Source of the DNA: Acidobacteriota bacterium
GTDB taxonomy: Bacteria > Acidobacteriota > Blastocatellia > UBA7656
Reading direction: 5' to 3'
NCBI GenBank assembly: GCA_038040445.1
Contig: JBBPIG010000004.1
Span: forward strand, 1 to 64,000
DNA length: 64,000 nt
Shown here: in pieces, positions 7,801-17,071 of the stretch
Layout: each line of letters starts with the position of its first letter
Position numbering within the stretch: the first letter of the stretch is position 1
Program-made: the position numbers and the translations under genes
Notes under the pieces: generated by a model
Database searches by the model: none
What the model was told of the DNA's origin: nothing
The model's input: only the letters and a program-made list of their open reading frames with translations

Positions 7801-9327
7801 ATGAAGCGAATCGTGGTCGCCGCTTGCTTGCTTGCCGCGCTGTTCCCGCCCGTCACATTTTCAATCCCTCGCCCTCAAGCCTCGGCTACCCGCGCTCGAG
7901 AATACCGGAAAGCACACGAAGCGGAAATCATCGCCGAGCTTACGGACCTGCTCTCAATCCCGAATGTCGCGTCGGACACGGTGAACATCCGGCGCAACGC
8001 CGCGAGATTGATCGAGATGATGAGCCGCCGGGGAATCGAGGCGCGATTGCTCGAAGGCAAGGGCTCACCCGCCATTTTTGGCGAGTTGAAGACGCCTGGC
8101 GCGACTCGGACGGTAGGCATCTATGCGCACTACGATGGGCAGCCGGTTGAACCGTCGAAGTGGTCAAGCGATCCATTCAAACCCACGCTGCGTGATAAGC
8201 CGCTCGAAGCGGGCGGTCGAAACATACCCTTTCCACGAGCCGACGAGAAGTTTGATCCCGAGTGGCGCATCTACGCGCGGTCTGCTTCTGACGACAAGGC
8301 GCCCATCATCGCGATGCTTACGGCGCTCGATGCTCTGAAAGCCTCAAACGCGAACCCCACCTCGAATCTCAAATTCCTTTTGGACGGCGAAGAAGAAGCG
8401 GGTTCGCCTCATCTGGGCGATATCGTTAACCGCAACGCTCAACTGCTCGGCGCGGACGTGTGGATCTGCGCGGACGGGCCCGTGCACCAGTCGCGGCGGC
8501 AGCAACTCTATTTCGGCGTGCGCGGGATAGTCAAAGTAGACATCACGGTCTATGGCGCGAATCGCGCCCTGCACAGCGGGCACTACGGCAACTGGTCGCC
8601 GAATCCCGGTATGCGGCTGGCGAAACTGCTCGCGAGCATGAAAGACGACAACGGCCGGGTGTTGGTGGAAGGCTTCTACGACGGGGCTGTGCCTCTTGGC
8701 GCGGAGGAAAAGAAGGCGTTGAAAGAGATGCCCGGTACCGACGCCGACTTGATGCGAGAGTACGGGTTGGCGGCCACCGACGGCGGGGGGCGGTCGCTCG
8801 GCGAACTGATCAACGAGCCGTCGCTCAACATCGACGGCCTGCGCAGCGAAGACGTCGGCCGGCAGTCGCGTACAATCATACCGGCCGAAGCGACAGCCAC
8901 CGTCGATCTCCGGCTGGTCAAAGGAATCGAGCCCCGGCGGCAGGTGGATCGGCTGATCGCGCACATCAAGAAGCAGGGCTACTTCGTCGTGGGTGAAGAG
9001 CCGAATGCGGAAACTCGATTGAAGCATCCGCTGATCGCGCGTGTCGCGAGTGAAGAAGGTTATCCGGCGGTGCGCACGCCGATGAATCTTCCAATAGTGA
9101 AGCAGATAATCAACGCGGTCGAGAGGGCCATCGGGCGGCAGCCGGTGATGCTGCCGACGATGGGCGGCAGCGGTCCGTTGTGGGCGATCGATGTCACAAC
9201 GAAAGCTCCTCAAGTGGGAGTGCCGATCGTTAATCACGACAACAATCAGCACAGCTCGAATGAGAATCTGCGAATTCAGAATCTGTGGGATGGCATAGAG
9301 ATCTTCGCGGCGTTGCTGACGATGTAG
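7801..9327 (+). CDS. Secreted M20-family metallopeptidase (dipeptidase-like)
   Basis: A 508-residue protein. The start is ATG 7801 behind GGAGGTTGTT; the longer frame from 7735 has no ribosome site. Residues 1-20 form a signal peptide. The M20 catalytic signature is intact: AHYDGQP supplies the first zinc ligands, SASDDKAP the bridging aspartate and DGEEEAGSP the catalytic glutamates; ALHSGHYG belongs to the dimerisation/lid domain. C-terminal SNEN in HDNNQHSSNENLR carries the last ligand region. The family hydrolyses dipeptides and short peptides. It ends 8 bp before the convergent HD-GYP gene. Peptide use together with the neighbouring proteases is an inference. Confidence 0.92.
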   Translation: MKRIVVAACLLAALFPPVTFSIPRPQASATRAREYRKAHEAEIIAELTDLLSIPNVASDTVNIRRNAARLIEMMSRRGIEARLLEGKGSPAIFGELKTPGATRTVGIYAHYDGQPVEPSKWSSDPFKPTLRDKPLEAGGRNIPFPRADEKFDPEWRIYARSASDDKAPIIAMLTALDALKASNANPTSNLKFLLDGEEEAGSPHLGDIVNRNAQLLGADVWICADGPVHQSRRQQLYFGVRGIVKVDITVYGANRALHSGHYGNWSPNPGMRLAKLLASMKDDNGRVLVEGFYDGAVPLGAEEKKALKEMPGTDADLMREYGLAATDGGGRSLGELINEPSLNIDGLRSEDVGRQSRTIIPAEATATVDLRLVKGIEPRRQVDRLIAHIKKQGYFVVGEEPNAETRLKHPLIARVASEEGYPAVRTPMNLPIVKQIINAVERAIGRQPVMLPTMGGSGPLWAIDVTTKAPQVGVPIVNHDNNQHSSNENLRIQNLWDGIEIFAALLTM

Positions 9328-9335
9328 GATCGACT

Positions 9336-11399
9336 TCAGTGTGTGAGTTCGTATTCCAGTACGGTGTCCGCGAGCCCCAGTGACGAGCCTGGAACTACCA
9401 GCGGCGTCTGCGAAGCAGCGTTGCCACGAGGAGCCCGCAGTCTACTGTTGTCCCACGTGCCGGTTTCAGTGATGGCTGCGAGCGCCGTCGCCAACAGCAC
9501 CGCAGCCTCTAGCATCAGTCTCTGGTGAGATTGTGTGTACTCAGTCAGCGCGGACGAATAGACCGACACAGCTCCGTACATCGTGGCGTTCTTCATGATC
9601 GGGAAGACTGCAAGCGTAAGATAGCCTGCGATCTGCTCGCCGAGTGACGGTGGGAGGTCGAGTTTCGGATCAGTGTTGCAGAACGGTGCGCGATTAGCAA
9701 GCACCCAGCCTGTCACGCCTTCGCCGGACGCGATCTTGCGTCCTTCTAGGAACATCGAGTGTGAGCCGGCCGCGTGTACGACTACGTTGTTGCCGGTCTC
9801 CGGCTCAACCAGCGTGATAGCACACATACAATAGGGTACAACCGCCTTGAGCTTCTCTGTGAACGCCGCCACCATTTCATCGCGATAGCGGGCGCCTATC
9901 ACTGCCTGCGCGAGCTCGCATAACGCATTCATTTCATCGCGAACTTTTTCGCCTGGAGGGCAGTCTTGCTCTGCAAAGCCTGCTGCGGGAGGGACTCGGC
10001 GCGCGGCTTCGGAAAGCTGCTCAATTGGTTCGATCCCGAACGTTGGCAGCGGCGAGCCGCGATGCGCCCGAATCTCCGCTTCGAACTCCGGCAAGTGAGC
10101 GATGAAAATACCTACCACGCGCGGATCGTATTGCGTGCCGCGTCCGCGCATGATCAGGTCAATAGCTTCTTCGCGAGACATGCCTTTGCGGTACTGGCGG
10201 TCCTCCCGCACGGCATCGAAGCAGTCCACAACAGTCAATATCCGCGCAGTCAAAGGTATACCTTCGCCGCTCAGACCGTCAGGATAACCTTTGCCATCCC
10301 AGCGCTCGTGATGATGCCTCACGACAGGCACGACCGGGTAGGGAAACTCGACACGGCTGAGGATCTGCGCCCCGGCGATTGTATGGATCTTCATCTTCTC
10401 GAACTCGGCGGCGTTGAGCTTGCCGGGTTTATTTATAATATAGTCTGGCACGGCGATCTTGCCTATGTCGTGCAGAAGCGCGCCTGCCTTGAGCGCGGCG
10501 ATCTCGGCGGGCGAGCATCCCATAATGCGCGCGACACCTGCGGCGTAGATCTGCACGCGAACGACGTGCTCGTGAGTTACTTCGTCTTTAGCATTGATCG
10601 CGACCGCCAGGGCTTCAATTGTTTCGCGATGCGCTTTCTCCATCACCTCTATTCGCTTTTGTATGCTGTCTTGATACAGTCGCTGGCCGAAATACAAAGC
10701 TATGAAGAGAGGCCCGCCTATTACGGCGATGATTTTCAAGTCATGTTGAAGTGCATAGTACATCAAAGCGGCGACGGCACTTGTGGGGAGAAACATGGGA
10801 ACGGCCCAAAGAAACCCTTTGAATACATCGGCTGCGCGATTATCTTGGCGCAACACGAACAAAGTGGACAACAACGCCACGTTCATCGCAATCTGCACCA
10901 CGCTCCCTACCAGCATTGCGACGGCCGCCGCGAGTAGAGTGCGATTGAGCCCCGTCCCTGCCTCCTCGCCAAAGCCGTAGTGCAGCGTGGCGCCGAGAGT
11001 GAAAGAAGCGGCGGCGGCAGCGAGCGACATCATGCCGGATGAGAAAAGGTCGCTGGAAAGACGGCGCACAGTGCGACGCGATGAAGTGAATCCCTCAATA
11101 CCAGCAAGAGCCACTGCCGGAGAGGGCCCAAACCAGCACGCCACCAGAAGGACGATTGCATCTGTTAGAGTGAACACAATCCTGTCTTGTGTGAACTTGA
11201 GACCTACGGGCAATCGGAAGTGTTGAACGAACAGACCGGCAGTGATTATCACCGGCACCAGTGCCAGAAAAGTGAGTTGCTCTCGCCACCCATAGCTCTT
11301 GCAAATCGTCGCAACGGCAATAAGCCACGCGGCGAACCCTGCCGCGCTGACTGCCACTTGATACCCGTAACTATTCCGATTTGTTCGTCCGTTCGTCAT
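9336..11399 (-). CDS. Membrane HD-GYP cyclic-di-GMP phosphodiesterase with GAF domain
   Basis: A 687-residue protein. Residues 1-245 hold about seven hydrophobic segments forming a sensor-like membrane domain. About 250-430 is an HD-GYP domain: HEHVVRVQIY, HDIGKIAVPDYI (HD pair) and HHERWDGKGYPDG (GYP motif), so hydrolysis of cyclic-di-GMP is likely. About 500-650 is a GAF domain (EMNALCELAQAVIGARYRDE to YGAVSVYSSALTEY), an input site for small ligands. The arrangement membrane sensor, HD-GYP, GAF is unusual in that the GAF follows the catalytic part. A ribosome site GGCAAGGCGGGTAA lies before ATG 11399. The neighbour downstream on the other strand ends 8 bp away. A role in motility or adhesion would fit the pilin operon nearby, but that is inference. 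Confidence 0.92.
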   Translation of the reverse strand: MTNGRTNRNSYGYQVAVSAAGFAAWLIAVATICKSYGWREQLTFLALVPVIITAGLFVQHFRLPVGLKFTQDRIVFTLTDAIVLLVACWFGPSPAVALAGIEGFTSSRRTVRRLSSDLFSSGMMSLAAAAASFTLGATLHYGFGEEAGTGLNRTLLAAAVAMLVGSVVQIAMNVALLSTLFVLRQDNRAADVFKGFLWAVPMFLPTSAVAALMYYALQHDLKIIAVIGGPLFIALYFGQRLYQDSIQKRIEVMEKAHRETIEALAVAINAKDEVTHEHVVRVQIYAAGVARIMGCSPAEIAALKAGALLHDIGKIAVPDYIINKPGKLNAAEFEKMKIHTIAGAQILSRVEFPYPVVPVVRHHHERWDGKGYPDGLSGEGIPLTARILTVVDCFDAVREDRQYRKGMSREEAIDLIMRGRGTQYDPRVVGIFIAHLPEFEAEIRAHRGSPLPTFGIEPIEQLSEAARRVPPAAGFAEQDCPPGEKVRDEMNALCELAQAVIGARYRDEMVAAFTEKLKAVVPYCMCAITLVEPETGNNVVVHAAGSHSMFLEGRKIASGEGVTGWVLANRAPFCNTDPKLDLPPSLGEQIAGYLTLAVFPIMKNATMYGAVSVYSSALTEYTQSHQRLMLEAAVLLATALAAITETGTWDNSRLRAPRGNAASQTPLVVPGSSLGLADTVLEYELTH

Positions 11400-11428
11400 T
11401 ACCGCCCGCCTTGCCAGCTACTCCTTCC

Positions 11429-12334
11429 TTAGTTCTTCAGGTGCAAAAAGATTGTGTCGTAATAACCGCAAAGCGTGAAACCAGCCTTGTGATAGAAGGC
11501 TTGCGCTTGCTTATTCTGCTCGTTCACGAGGAGGCATATTGACTTCGCGCGTTGTAGGAGGTTGCGGCTCAACTGAGAAAGACAGCGTAACCCATAGTCT
11601 TTGCCGCGCTCGTCAGGGTCGACGTAGATTCCTTCGAGATAAACGCAATCGGGCGTGTCGCACATGATGTCGGCGTTGAAGATCAACCGCCCGTCTTCTA
11701 TCCATACCCAGACACGGCCCTGCTCGATACGGCGCAGCCATCGCTGTTGAAAGCCTGCGGCATCGGCCTCGAGCGGGTCGACTCCGCTTTCGGCAATAAC
11801 CATTTGGGCATACACAGGCAATACGATCTCTAAATCATCTGACGTGGCGAGGCGCAGGCCTCCCACCGGCTCGGGCACTTCCAAGGGCTGCCGCTGTTCG
11901 AATAAGAGCTCGCGGCAAGCTCGACGCGGCGTTTGCCCGCTCCGCGCATAGTAACTCCAAAAGCGCTCGACCTTTTCGCGCTCACCCAAAATCATGTAGG
12001 TGGAGGGACAGTATTGGGCGAGCTGAGCAAAAGCCGCCAAGGCGCCTTCGCTCGCTTCCACGAGCGTGGCATGGCCCATCAGGGCGACTCCTTCCAACCG
12101 GCCATTCCTATCCCGGCAACCGTAAAACGTGCCGCGATTGAAATCGCTCACCAGGCCGTTGTCGCGGATGAAACCAGCCATGAAAACGGTGTGGACCGGG
12201 CGCTCGCCAAGAAAAGCAAGAACTTCAGCCTGGTGCTCAGCGCTGAGCGCGTGGATTGTCAATAAGCTGGCGCTTTCCGAAAGCGGCTCAAACGCCATTG
12301 CTGCGAATTCTTGTCTATCAGCCGCTGACAACAT
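11429..12334 (-). CDS. GNAT-family N-acetyltransferase, two-domain
   Basis: A 301-residue cytoplasmic protein. The start is ATG 12334 after AAGGAGCAGCTTC. Residues about 20-140 look like an N-terminal GNAT-related domain (DUF4081-like: VFMAGFIRDNG, YMILGEREKVERFW). About 160-298 is a second GNAT fold with VYLEGIYVDPDERGKDYG, whose last residues match the acetyl-CoA pyrophosphate loop (usual form R/Q-x-x-G-x-G/A, here RGKDYG, slightly altered), followed by LLVNEQNKQAQAFYHKAGF. The substrate is unknown. It lies 29 bp downstream of nothing on its own strand except the HD-GYP gene, which follows it and could share a transcript. Confidence 0.85.
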   Translation of the reverse strand: MLSAADRQEFAAMAFEPLSESASLLTIHALSAEHQAEVLAFLGERPVHTVFMAGFIRDNGLVSDFNRGTFYGCRDRNGRLEGVALMGHATLVEASEGALAAFAQLAQYCPSTYMILGEREKVERFWSYYARSGQTPRRACRELLFEQRQPLEVPEPVGGLRLATSDDLEIVLPVYAQMVIAESGVDPLEADAAGFQQRWLRRIEQGRVWVWIEDGRLIFNADIMCDTPDCVYLEGIYVDPDERGKDYGLRCLSQLSRNLLQRAKSICLLVNEQNKQAQAFYHKAGFTLCGYYDTIFLHLKN

Positions 12335-12434
12335 GAAGCTGCTCCTTATGGTTTCTGACGCTATCAGTTCGAGTCAACACACGTCACAGACGTAACGTGA
12401 GGTCTCGGTGCCTCGCCGACATTTTCAGAATAGA

Positions 12435-14462
12435 CTACGGTTCCACTATCTCGATGGTGTCGCCAGGCTCACCGCCCACTGTCGCACCGTTTGACTGCGC
12501 AATGGTATCGCCCAGCAACATTCCGTCGCCCAGCAACATTCCGTCGCCTAGCAACATTCCGTCGCCTAGCAACATTCCGTCGCCTAGCAACATTCCGTCG
12601 CCTAGCAACATACCGCAGGCGAGGAAAGGCGAGCCATCACCCAGCAGCATTCCGCTACTGACTAGAATGTTGTCGCCCAGCAGCATCCCGCTCGACATCA
12701 TCGTAGTATCACCCAGCAGCATGCCGTTGCTGAGGAGAATACCGTCCCCCAGCAACATTCCCAGGCCGTAGATCTTCTGGTACTGGGTGATGAGATTGTC
12801 TCCAGTGACATAAGTGTAGTTTGTGATGATGCCCCGTCCCCAATTAAATGTTTGTGTGGCGATAGTTGATTGAGGGACAGGAGGCGTATTCGTGATCAAC
12901 AGAGGCGAACCGAGCGCTGTGCTATTGGTCAGATCAGTGCGAACCGCTTTGGCCAGACGCATTGCCCCTTCGATGTTCACCTCTCCCGCGCCCTGCTCGA
13001 GCATATTGAAGCCAGCCAGCGGCTGCGCGGTGTACATTAAGATCGCCTTGACCATGTTCGGGGTCAGATTTGGATTGGCCTGCAGCAACAACGCCGCAGC
13101 GCCCGCTACTATAGGCGTAGCCATCGACGTGCCGCTCAGGAACATCATGTCTTTCTGTTCAACAGCGGTCTTAGTGGCGTCTAATTGCGGATTCGTTGTT
13201 ACGAGCAGGTTGCCCTGCGCTTCGGCCGAGATAAGCTTGTTGCCGGGAGCAACGACGTCAGGTTTGATCAGGTTGTCGTAGTGCTTGACGCCTTGCGTGT
13301 CCGTCCAGTAGCTGCGCGTCGGACCGCGTGAGCTGTACGTTGCGACGCTATCGTCGCTTCGCGCATCGGTTGCGTAAGTGTTGGACGCGCCAACAGTGAT
13401 CGCCGACGGCTCGTTGCCCGGTGAATGTATAGATCCGTAAATTTTTTGGCCGAGGCTGTTTTTGCCGTTATTCCCGGCGGCGGCCACGCATACTATACCT
13501 GCGTCAACCAGCCGACGCACAGCACGGCACGCAGGGTCGTTCCTGTAAGAATCAATAGACAGAGCGCCGAGACTCATGTTGACCACACGGATGTTGTAGG
13601 TCGCGCGATTGGTCATCACCCAATCAAGAGCGCTCAAAAGCGCGGACGTAGTACCCTTACCCTGCGAGTTCAAAACACGAAGGTTAATCAGGTTAGCATT
13701 GGGCGCAATGCCCTGGTACGCGCTCGGGACGCCGGTGCCCGTGCCGTTACCGCCCACCAGTCCAGCGACGTGAGTGCCATGGCCAAATGGGTCACTTGTA
13801 TTTATCCCCTCGCCCGTGAAGTCCACGTTCGCTACGATACGACTGCTGGCATTGCCGCCGGTATTAAACGAAAGGTGCGGGTTGTAGATACCGGAATCAA
13901 GTACTGCGATGCCGATGCCCGTTCCGTTGAGTCCGCCGTTACCAGACTGTTGACGCATCGCCTCTGCGCCGGTCGTCTTCTCGACGTGGCCGAGCAACTC
14001 AACATCTCTGTCCAAGGAAATGTAGGACACTTCCTTGAAGCTGGCTATTTGGCTGACGACGCTCAGGGGCGCCTCGATCACTCTGGCATTGAGGTAATAG
14101 AAGCGACCTTTTTCCGACACGCTATTGCTGTTCAGCAGCCCGTTGAGCCTGCCGCTCGGCTGTTGATTGAGTTGAACAATTGCTCTTAGGACCCCTTCTT
14201 TCGCCGCCATCGTGCCGAAACCATGTCCGTCAGGCGAAGTGTCGACCTGCGCGCGAAGGTCCGGGGACAACTTGTCTCCTTGCGTCGAGTCATCGTTGGA
14301 TGGGTCAGAAGACTCATCGGCTTGAGTTCTCTCGAGTTGAGCGGGCGGGTCGTCAGATTGCGCTTGAGCTGAGCCAGTCAGCACAATGCCTGCGCACAAA
14401 CTGAGCAAAAGCGTGAATGAAGTGAACCAGGCTATCGATGGGGAACGTCTCATCCTGTTCAT
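12435..14462 (-). CDS. Secreted S8 subtilisin-like protease with MLLGDG repeat tail
   Basis: A 675-residue protein. The start is ATG 14462 (MNRMRRSP) seven bases after GGAGG; the longer frame lacks a site. A signal peptide ends at AQAQ (about 35). The catalytic triad is Asp189 (AVLDSGI), His228 (FGHGTHVAG) and Ser446 (SGTSMATP), with Asn331 in AAAGNNG as the oxyanion residue, so it should be active. A propeptide-like segment covers about 85-160. From about 560 the chain turns into repeats: degenerate GMLLGD units, then six near-identical GDGMLL units, ending in a short acidic tail GDTIEIVEP. Hydrophobic six-residue repeats of this kind could form a solenoid or a surface-sticking tail; their role is unknown. 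Confidence 0.93.
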   Translation of the reverse strand: MNRMRRSPSIAWFTSFTLLLSLCAGIVLTGSAQAQSDDPPAQLERTQADESSDPSNDDSTQGDKLSPDLRAQVDTSPDGHGFGTMAAKEGVLRAIVQLNQQPSGRLNGLLNSNSVSEKGRFYYLNARVIEAPLSVVSQIASFKEVSYISLDRDVELLGHVEKTTGAEAMRQQSGNGGLNGTGIGIAVLDSGIYNPHLSFNTGGNASSRIVANVDFTGEGINTSDPFGHGTHVAGLVGGNGTGTGVPSAYQGIAPNANLINLRVLNSQGKGTTSALLSALDWVMTNRATYNIRVVNMSLGALSIDSYRNDPACRAVRRLVDAGIVCVAAAGNNGKNSLGQKIYGSIHSPGNEPSAITVGASNTYATDARSDDSVATYSSRGPTRSYWTDTQGVKHYDNLIKPDVVAPGNKLISAEAQGNLLVTTNPQLDATKTAVEQKDMMFLSGTSMATPIVAGAAALLLQANPNLTPNMVKAILMYTAQPLAGFNMLEQGAGEVNIEGAMRLAKAVRTDLTNSTALGSPLLITNTPPVPQSTIATQTFNWGRGIITNYTYVTGDNLITQYQKIYGLGMLLGDGILLSNGMLLGDTTMMSSGMLLGDNILVSSGMLLGDGSPFLACGMLLGDGMLLGDGMLLGDGMLLGDGMLLGDGMLLGDTIAQSNGATVGGEPGDTIEIVEP
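12511..12618. repeat. 18-bp tandem repeat encoding (GDGMLL)n
   Basis: Six units of 18 bp, CC(C/T)AGCAACATTCCGTCG, at 12511-12618. Units 1-5 differ at one position and the sixth is slightly diverged. Looser copies continue to about 12765. They encode the C-terminal repeats of the subtilase on the minus strand. The near identity at DNA level points to recent expansion by slippage or unequal exchange, so copy number probably varies between strains. Confidence 0.9.
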
Positions 14463-14801
14463 TTCGGCCTCCAAGAACCACGAATTGAAAAGTACAAACA
14501 TGCAAATCGAATTAGAACCCAGCATCAGCTAGGGCAAGGTCCGTGCCTGACCGCACTCATTTCGCAATTGGCGATATGATTCGGATTAGGATAGTGGTAC
14601 CTGTTCGGGGCTGAATGCAGGCTGACCTTGGAGATTGACCGTTTTAGGCAGAGTTCCGTCAATTTGACGGGTGGCGAGAAACATTGGGCTACTGCGGCTT
14701 TGAACGTGGCTGAAGCCACGGAACCGGCTCGAAAGCCAAATTGCGTGGCTTCTTTCGACTTGCGTTTAACTGGCGCCCGGCTGAGGACGACTCTCAACTG
14801 A
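14463..14801. other. Intergenic region with short palindromes
   Basis: This is the 339-bp space upstream of the subtilase and downstream of the esterase, both on the minus strand. A perfect palindrome CGTGGCTGAAGCCACG lies at 14705-14720 and a small hairpin GGCTCGAAAGCC at 14726-14737, with GCGTGGCT repeated just after. They may form the transcript end of the esterase or a short REP-like element. No convincing promoter or gene was seen; the 118-codon minus frame here has no family features. Confidence 0.45.
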
Positions 14802-16355
14802 TCATTTGCTCTTCGATCCGGCGGCGGCAGCTTTCGCCTCGGCGTTTTTCCGGCGGTGCGCGTCGAACCAATCGAAGACATCCTTGAAGGTCGGAGCCAC
14901 GACGTTGCCGTGGTCGCCGCCGGGAACTTCGACGTACTTGATCTCCATCCCGAGCTTTTTGCCCATCGCGACCATCACCCGAGAGCGCTCAACCGGAACC
15001 GTCGCGTCATTGTCGCCGTGAACCACGATCTCAGGAATGTGAGCGATCTTGGACATCCCCGCTGGAATATTGGATCCACCGGACACGGGAGCGATCGCCG
15101 CGAACACATCAGGATGGCTCATAGCGACCGACCATGTGCCGAAGCCGCCCATAGAGTGTCCGGTCAAGTAGACGCGATCCGCATCGATGTTGTAATCGCG
15201 TCTCACTTCGGCGATCACATCCATTACGTCCTTCTCGGCGTCGCCCATGTACATCGAAGCCGGCTTGCGGCCCTTCGGACAGGCGACAATGTATCCGCGC
15301 TTCTCAGCTTCAAGCTTGAACGCGCCTTGCCCGTAAGCTTGAAAATAACTGTTCTCATCTCCGCCCATACCGTGAAGCGCGATCACCAGTGGAAACGGTT
15401 TCGATTTGTCGTAAGCGGACGGCACGAACACTTGATAAGGTTGAAGCGCGTTGTCCACTTTCGAGCGGTAGGCCTTCTTGAATTCTCCTCGACGCGCAGC
15501 GAACGGATCGTTGCCCGCGCCGAGAGTGTCGAGCAACGAGTTTGCTTCCTTGAGCGAGTCGCGGAAATCTATCCGCTCGAAGTTGATCTCGCCGGCTCGG
15601 GCGAGCTCGAAAAGCGATATGCGATACTCGGCCGAAGGCACCGCGGCAACGAGGCCGACTTGACGCTTGGCCTTGAGCGCCGTTTCTATCTTTGCCGCGC
15701 GGGCCTTCGCTTCAGCAAACTCGGAGGCAAGCCCTCGTTCGATGTGAATCGTCGCGTACTTGACTATAGGCTCGTCGCCCAATTGAATTCGCACAGCTAT
15801 TCGGTAGTTCCCAGCTCCGATGTCGGGCACGACGACTTCCGCGGATAGAGGGTGCGACATAAAGTCAGGATCGAGCGAGTCAATAGTCTTGAGATCCTTT
15901 ACCGTCTCGTCGCCCTTCATCTTGAGCAGCGAAACGTTGGCGGTGAGTTTGCCGCTCGGCTTTTCGTCGAGCGCGTACATCTGAGTGATTCGAACCGCGA
16001 CCTTTTCGCCAGGATCGAGCATCGCACGGTCGAGCTTGACGGTGAGCGCCGAGGTAAGCGCGCGCGCCGGCGTCCATTCCGTTCCACGCATCAACGCCAA
16101 CGCGTGATAGAGGTGTTTGAGCGCATCGCCGTACTTGCCTTCCGCGTTCGCCGCCCGAGCCAACTCGCCGAGGCGGTCGACTTCGGCGCGCGCCTCCGGG
16201 GTCAGCTTAGCCATGACGGCCGGCGTGTTCTTCATCGTTCCATAGCCCACCGAAACGCGTAGCACCTGGCCGGAGTCTTGCGCGAACACGATCGCGCAGC
16301 AGGCGATCACAATTGCCGTCTGAAAAATAAATCGTCGAGTCGCTTTCGAAATCAT
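14802..16355 (-). CDS. Secreted alpha/beta-hydrolase esterase (PHB-depolymerase/dienelactone-hydrolase-like)
   Basis: A 517-residue protein. The start is ATG 16355 behind AAGGAGAACCCCAACG; the longer frame begins in non-coding sequence. A signal peptide runs to about residue 26 (CCAIVFAQ). Residues 27-290 form an N-terminal region with a helical pair near AELARAANAEGKYGDALKH and beta-rich sequence, unassigned. From about 300 is an alpha/beta hydrolase: VIALHGMGGDENS (oxyanion), GHSMGGFGTW (nucleophile Ser), HGDNDATVP (Asp region) and GGDHGN (His). The layout matches esterases that cleave polyesters or acylated polysaccharides, but the substrate cannot be read from sequence. The tail is Ala/Lys-rich (AEAKAAAAGSKSK). 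Confidence 0.85.
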   Translation of the reverse strand: MISKATRRFIFQTAIVIACCAIVFAQDSGQVLRVSVGYGTMKNTPAVMAKLTPEARAEVDRLGELARAANAEGKYGDALKHLYHALALMRGTEWTPARALTSALTVKLDRAMLDPGEKVAVRITQMYALDEKPSGKLTANVSLLKMKGDETVKDLKTIDSLDPDFMSHPLSAEVVVPDIGAGNYRIAVRIQLGDEPIVKYATIHIERGLASEFAEAKARAAKIETALKAKRQVGLVAAVPSAEYRISLFELARAGEINFERIDFRDSLKEANSLLDTLGAGNDPFAARRGEFKKAYRSKVDNALQPYQVFVPSAYDKSKPFPLVIALHGMGGDENSYFQAYGQGAFKLEAEKRGYIVACPKGRKPASMYMGDAEKDVMDVIAEVRRDYNIDADRVYLTGHSMGGFGTWSVAMSHPDVFAAIAPVSGGSNIPAGMSKIAHIPEIVVHGDNDATVPVERSRVMVAMGKKLGMEIKYVEVPGGDHGNVVAPTFKDVFDWFDAHRRKNAEAKAAAAGSKSK

Positions 16356-16678
16356 CGTTGGGGTTCTCCTTCTCACTTTATCGTGACCACGACTAAGTCT
16401 GTGGGGCACAGGGATGTTACTACCCATATTTGGGGCATTCAAGGTGATCGCTGCCTTGCAGATATGGCAATTCCCTCGATTCCCAATTCGGGTAATGAGC
16501 ACGCTTCCATTTCACAACTCGAGCCTCAGGGACAGCCTCGAGCCCAAGAAGCTCACGCAGGTGCGCGGCAGCACTGCCAAGTTTGACTCTGACGAGGACC
16601 AGCTTATAATCCTTCAAGGTTGTATTGTCGATCGTTGCCTAGCTTCTGAATAAACTGTTCAATCGAGGAAATGCTATC
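16356..16678. other. Divergent intergenic region, no clear element
   Basis: This 323-bp region separates the esterase from the response regulator, which point away from each other. It must hold both promoters. No good sigma-70 or sigma-54 match was found by eye, and no repeat or RNA structure stood out. Confidence 0.4.
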
Positions 16679-17071
16679 GTGGAGGGTGAAAGAAAACGAA
16701 TACTCTGTGTCGAGGATGACCTTGATTCGTGCGACATGCTGCGCGTTCTTCTGCAAGACTACGAAGTAGTAACCGCCAACAGCGCGCGAGACGGGCTGAG
16801 ATTGGCGAGCACCGAGCGCTTTGATCTTTATCTTCTTGACAGTAGATACCCCGACGGAAGCGGCGTCGAACTCTGCCGGCAGTTGCGCCTCTTTGACACG
16901 CACACACCGGTTCTGTTCCATTCAGGACTAGAAGGTGAATCCGACATTCGTGATGCAATAAGCGCCGGAGCGCAAGGCTATCTGGTGAAGCCGATCGGCA
17001 TCGATGAGCTGGAAAAGAACATAGAACGGCTTCTTGACGCGGGGTCAAATCTGAGCACCGAGAATTCCTGA
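16679..17071 (+). CDS. Stand-alone response regulator receiver protein (CheY-like)
   Basis: A 130-residue protein with a receiver domain only. The start is GTG 16679, nine bases after GAGGAA. The acidic pair is in ILCVEDDLD, the phosphorylated Asp is in LYLLDSRYPDGSG, the conserved Thr/Ser position is Ser in VLFHSGLEG, and Lys is in YLVKPIG. No output domain follows. Such proteins act by protein-protein contact, in phosphorelays or on motility machines. The pilin operon lies downstream on the other strand, which suggests but does not show a link with type IV pili. No kinase is next to it; the nearest is at 27593-30595. Confidence 0.9.
   Translation: MEGERKRILCVEDDLDSCDMLRVLLQDYEVVTANSARDGLRLASTERFDLYLLDSRYPDGSGVELCRQLRLFDTHTPVLFHSGLEGESDIRDAISAGAQGYLVKPIGIDELEKNIERLLDAGSNLSTENS

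Noticed and set aside
14525-14881. A 118-codon minus frame upstream of the subtilase
   Set aside because: It overlaps the esterase 3' end in another frame and spans palindromes; no domain or ribosome site.
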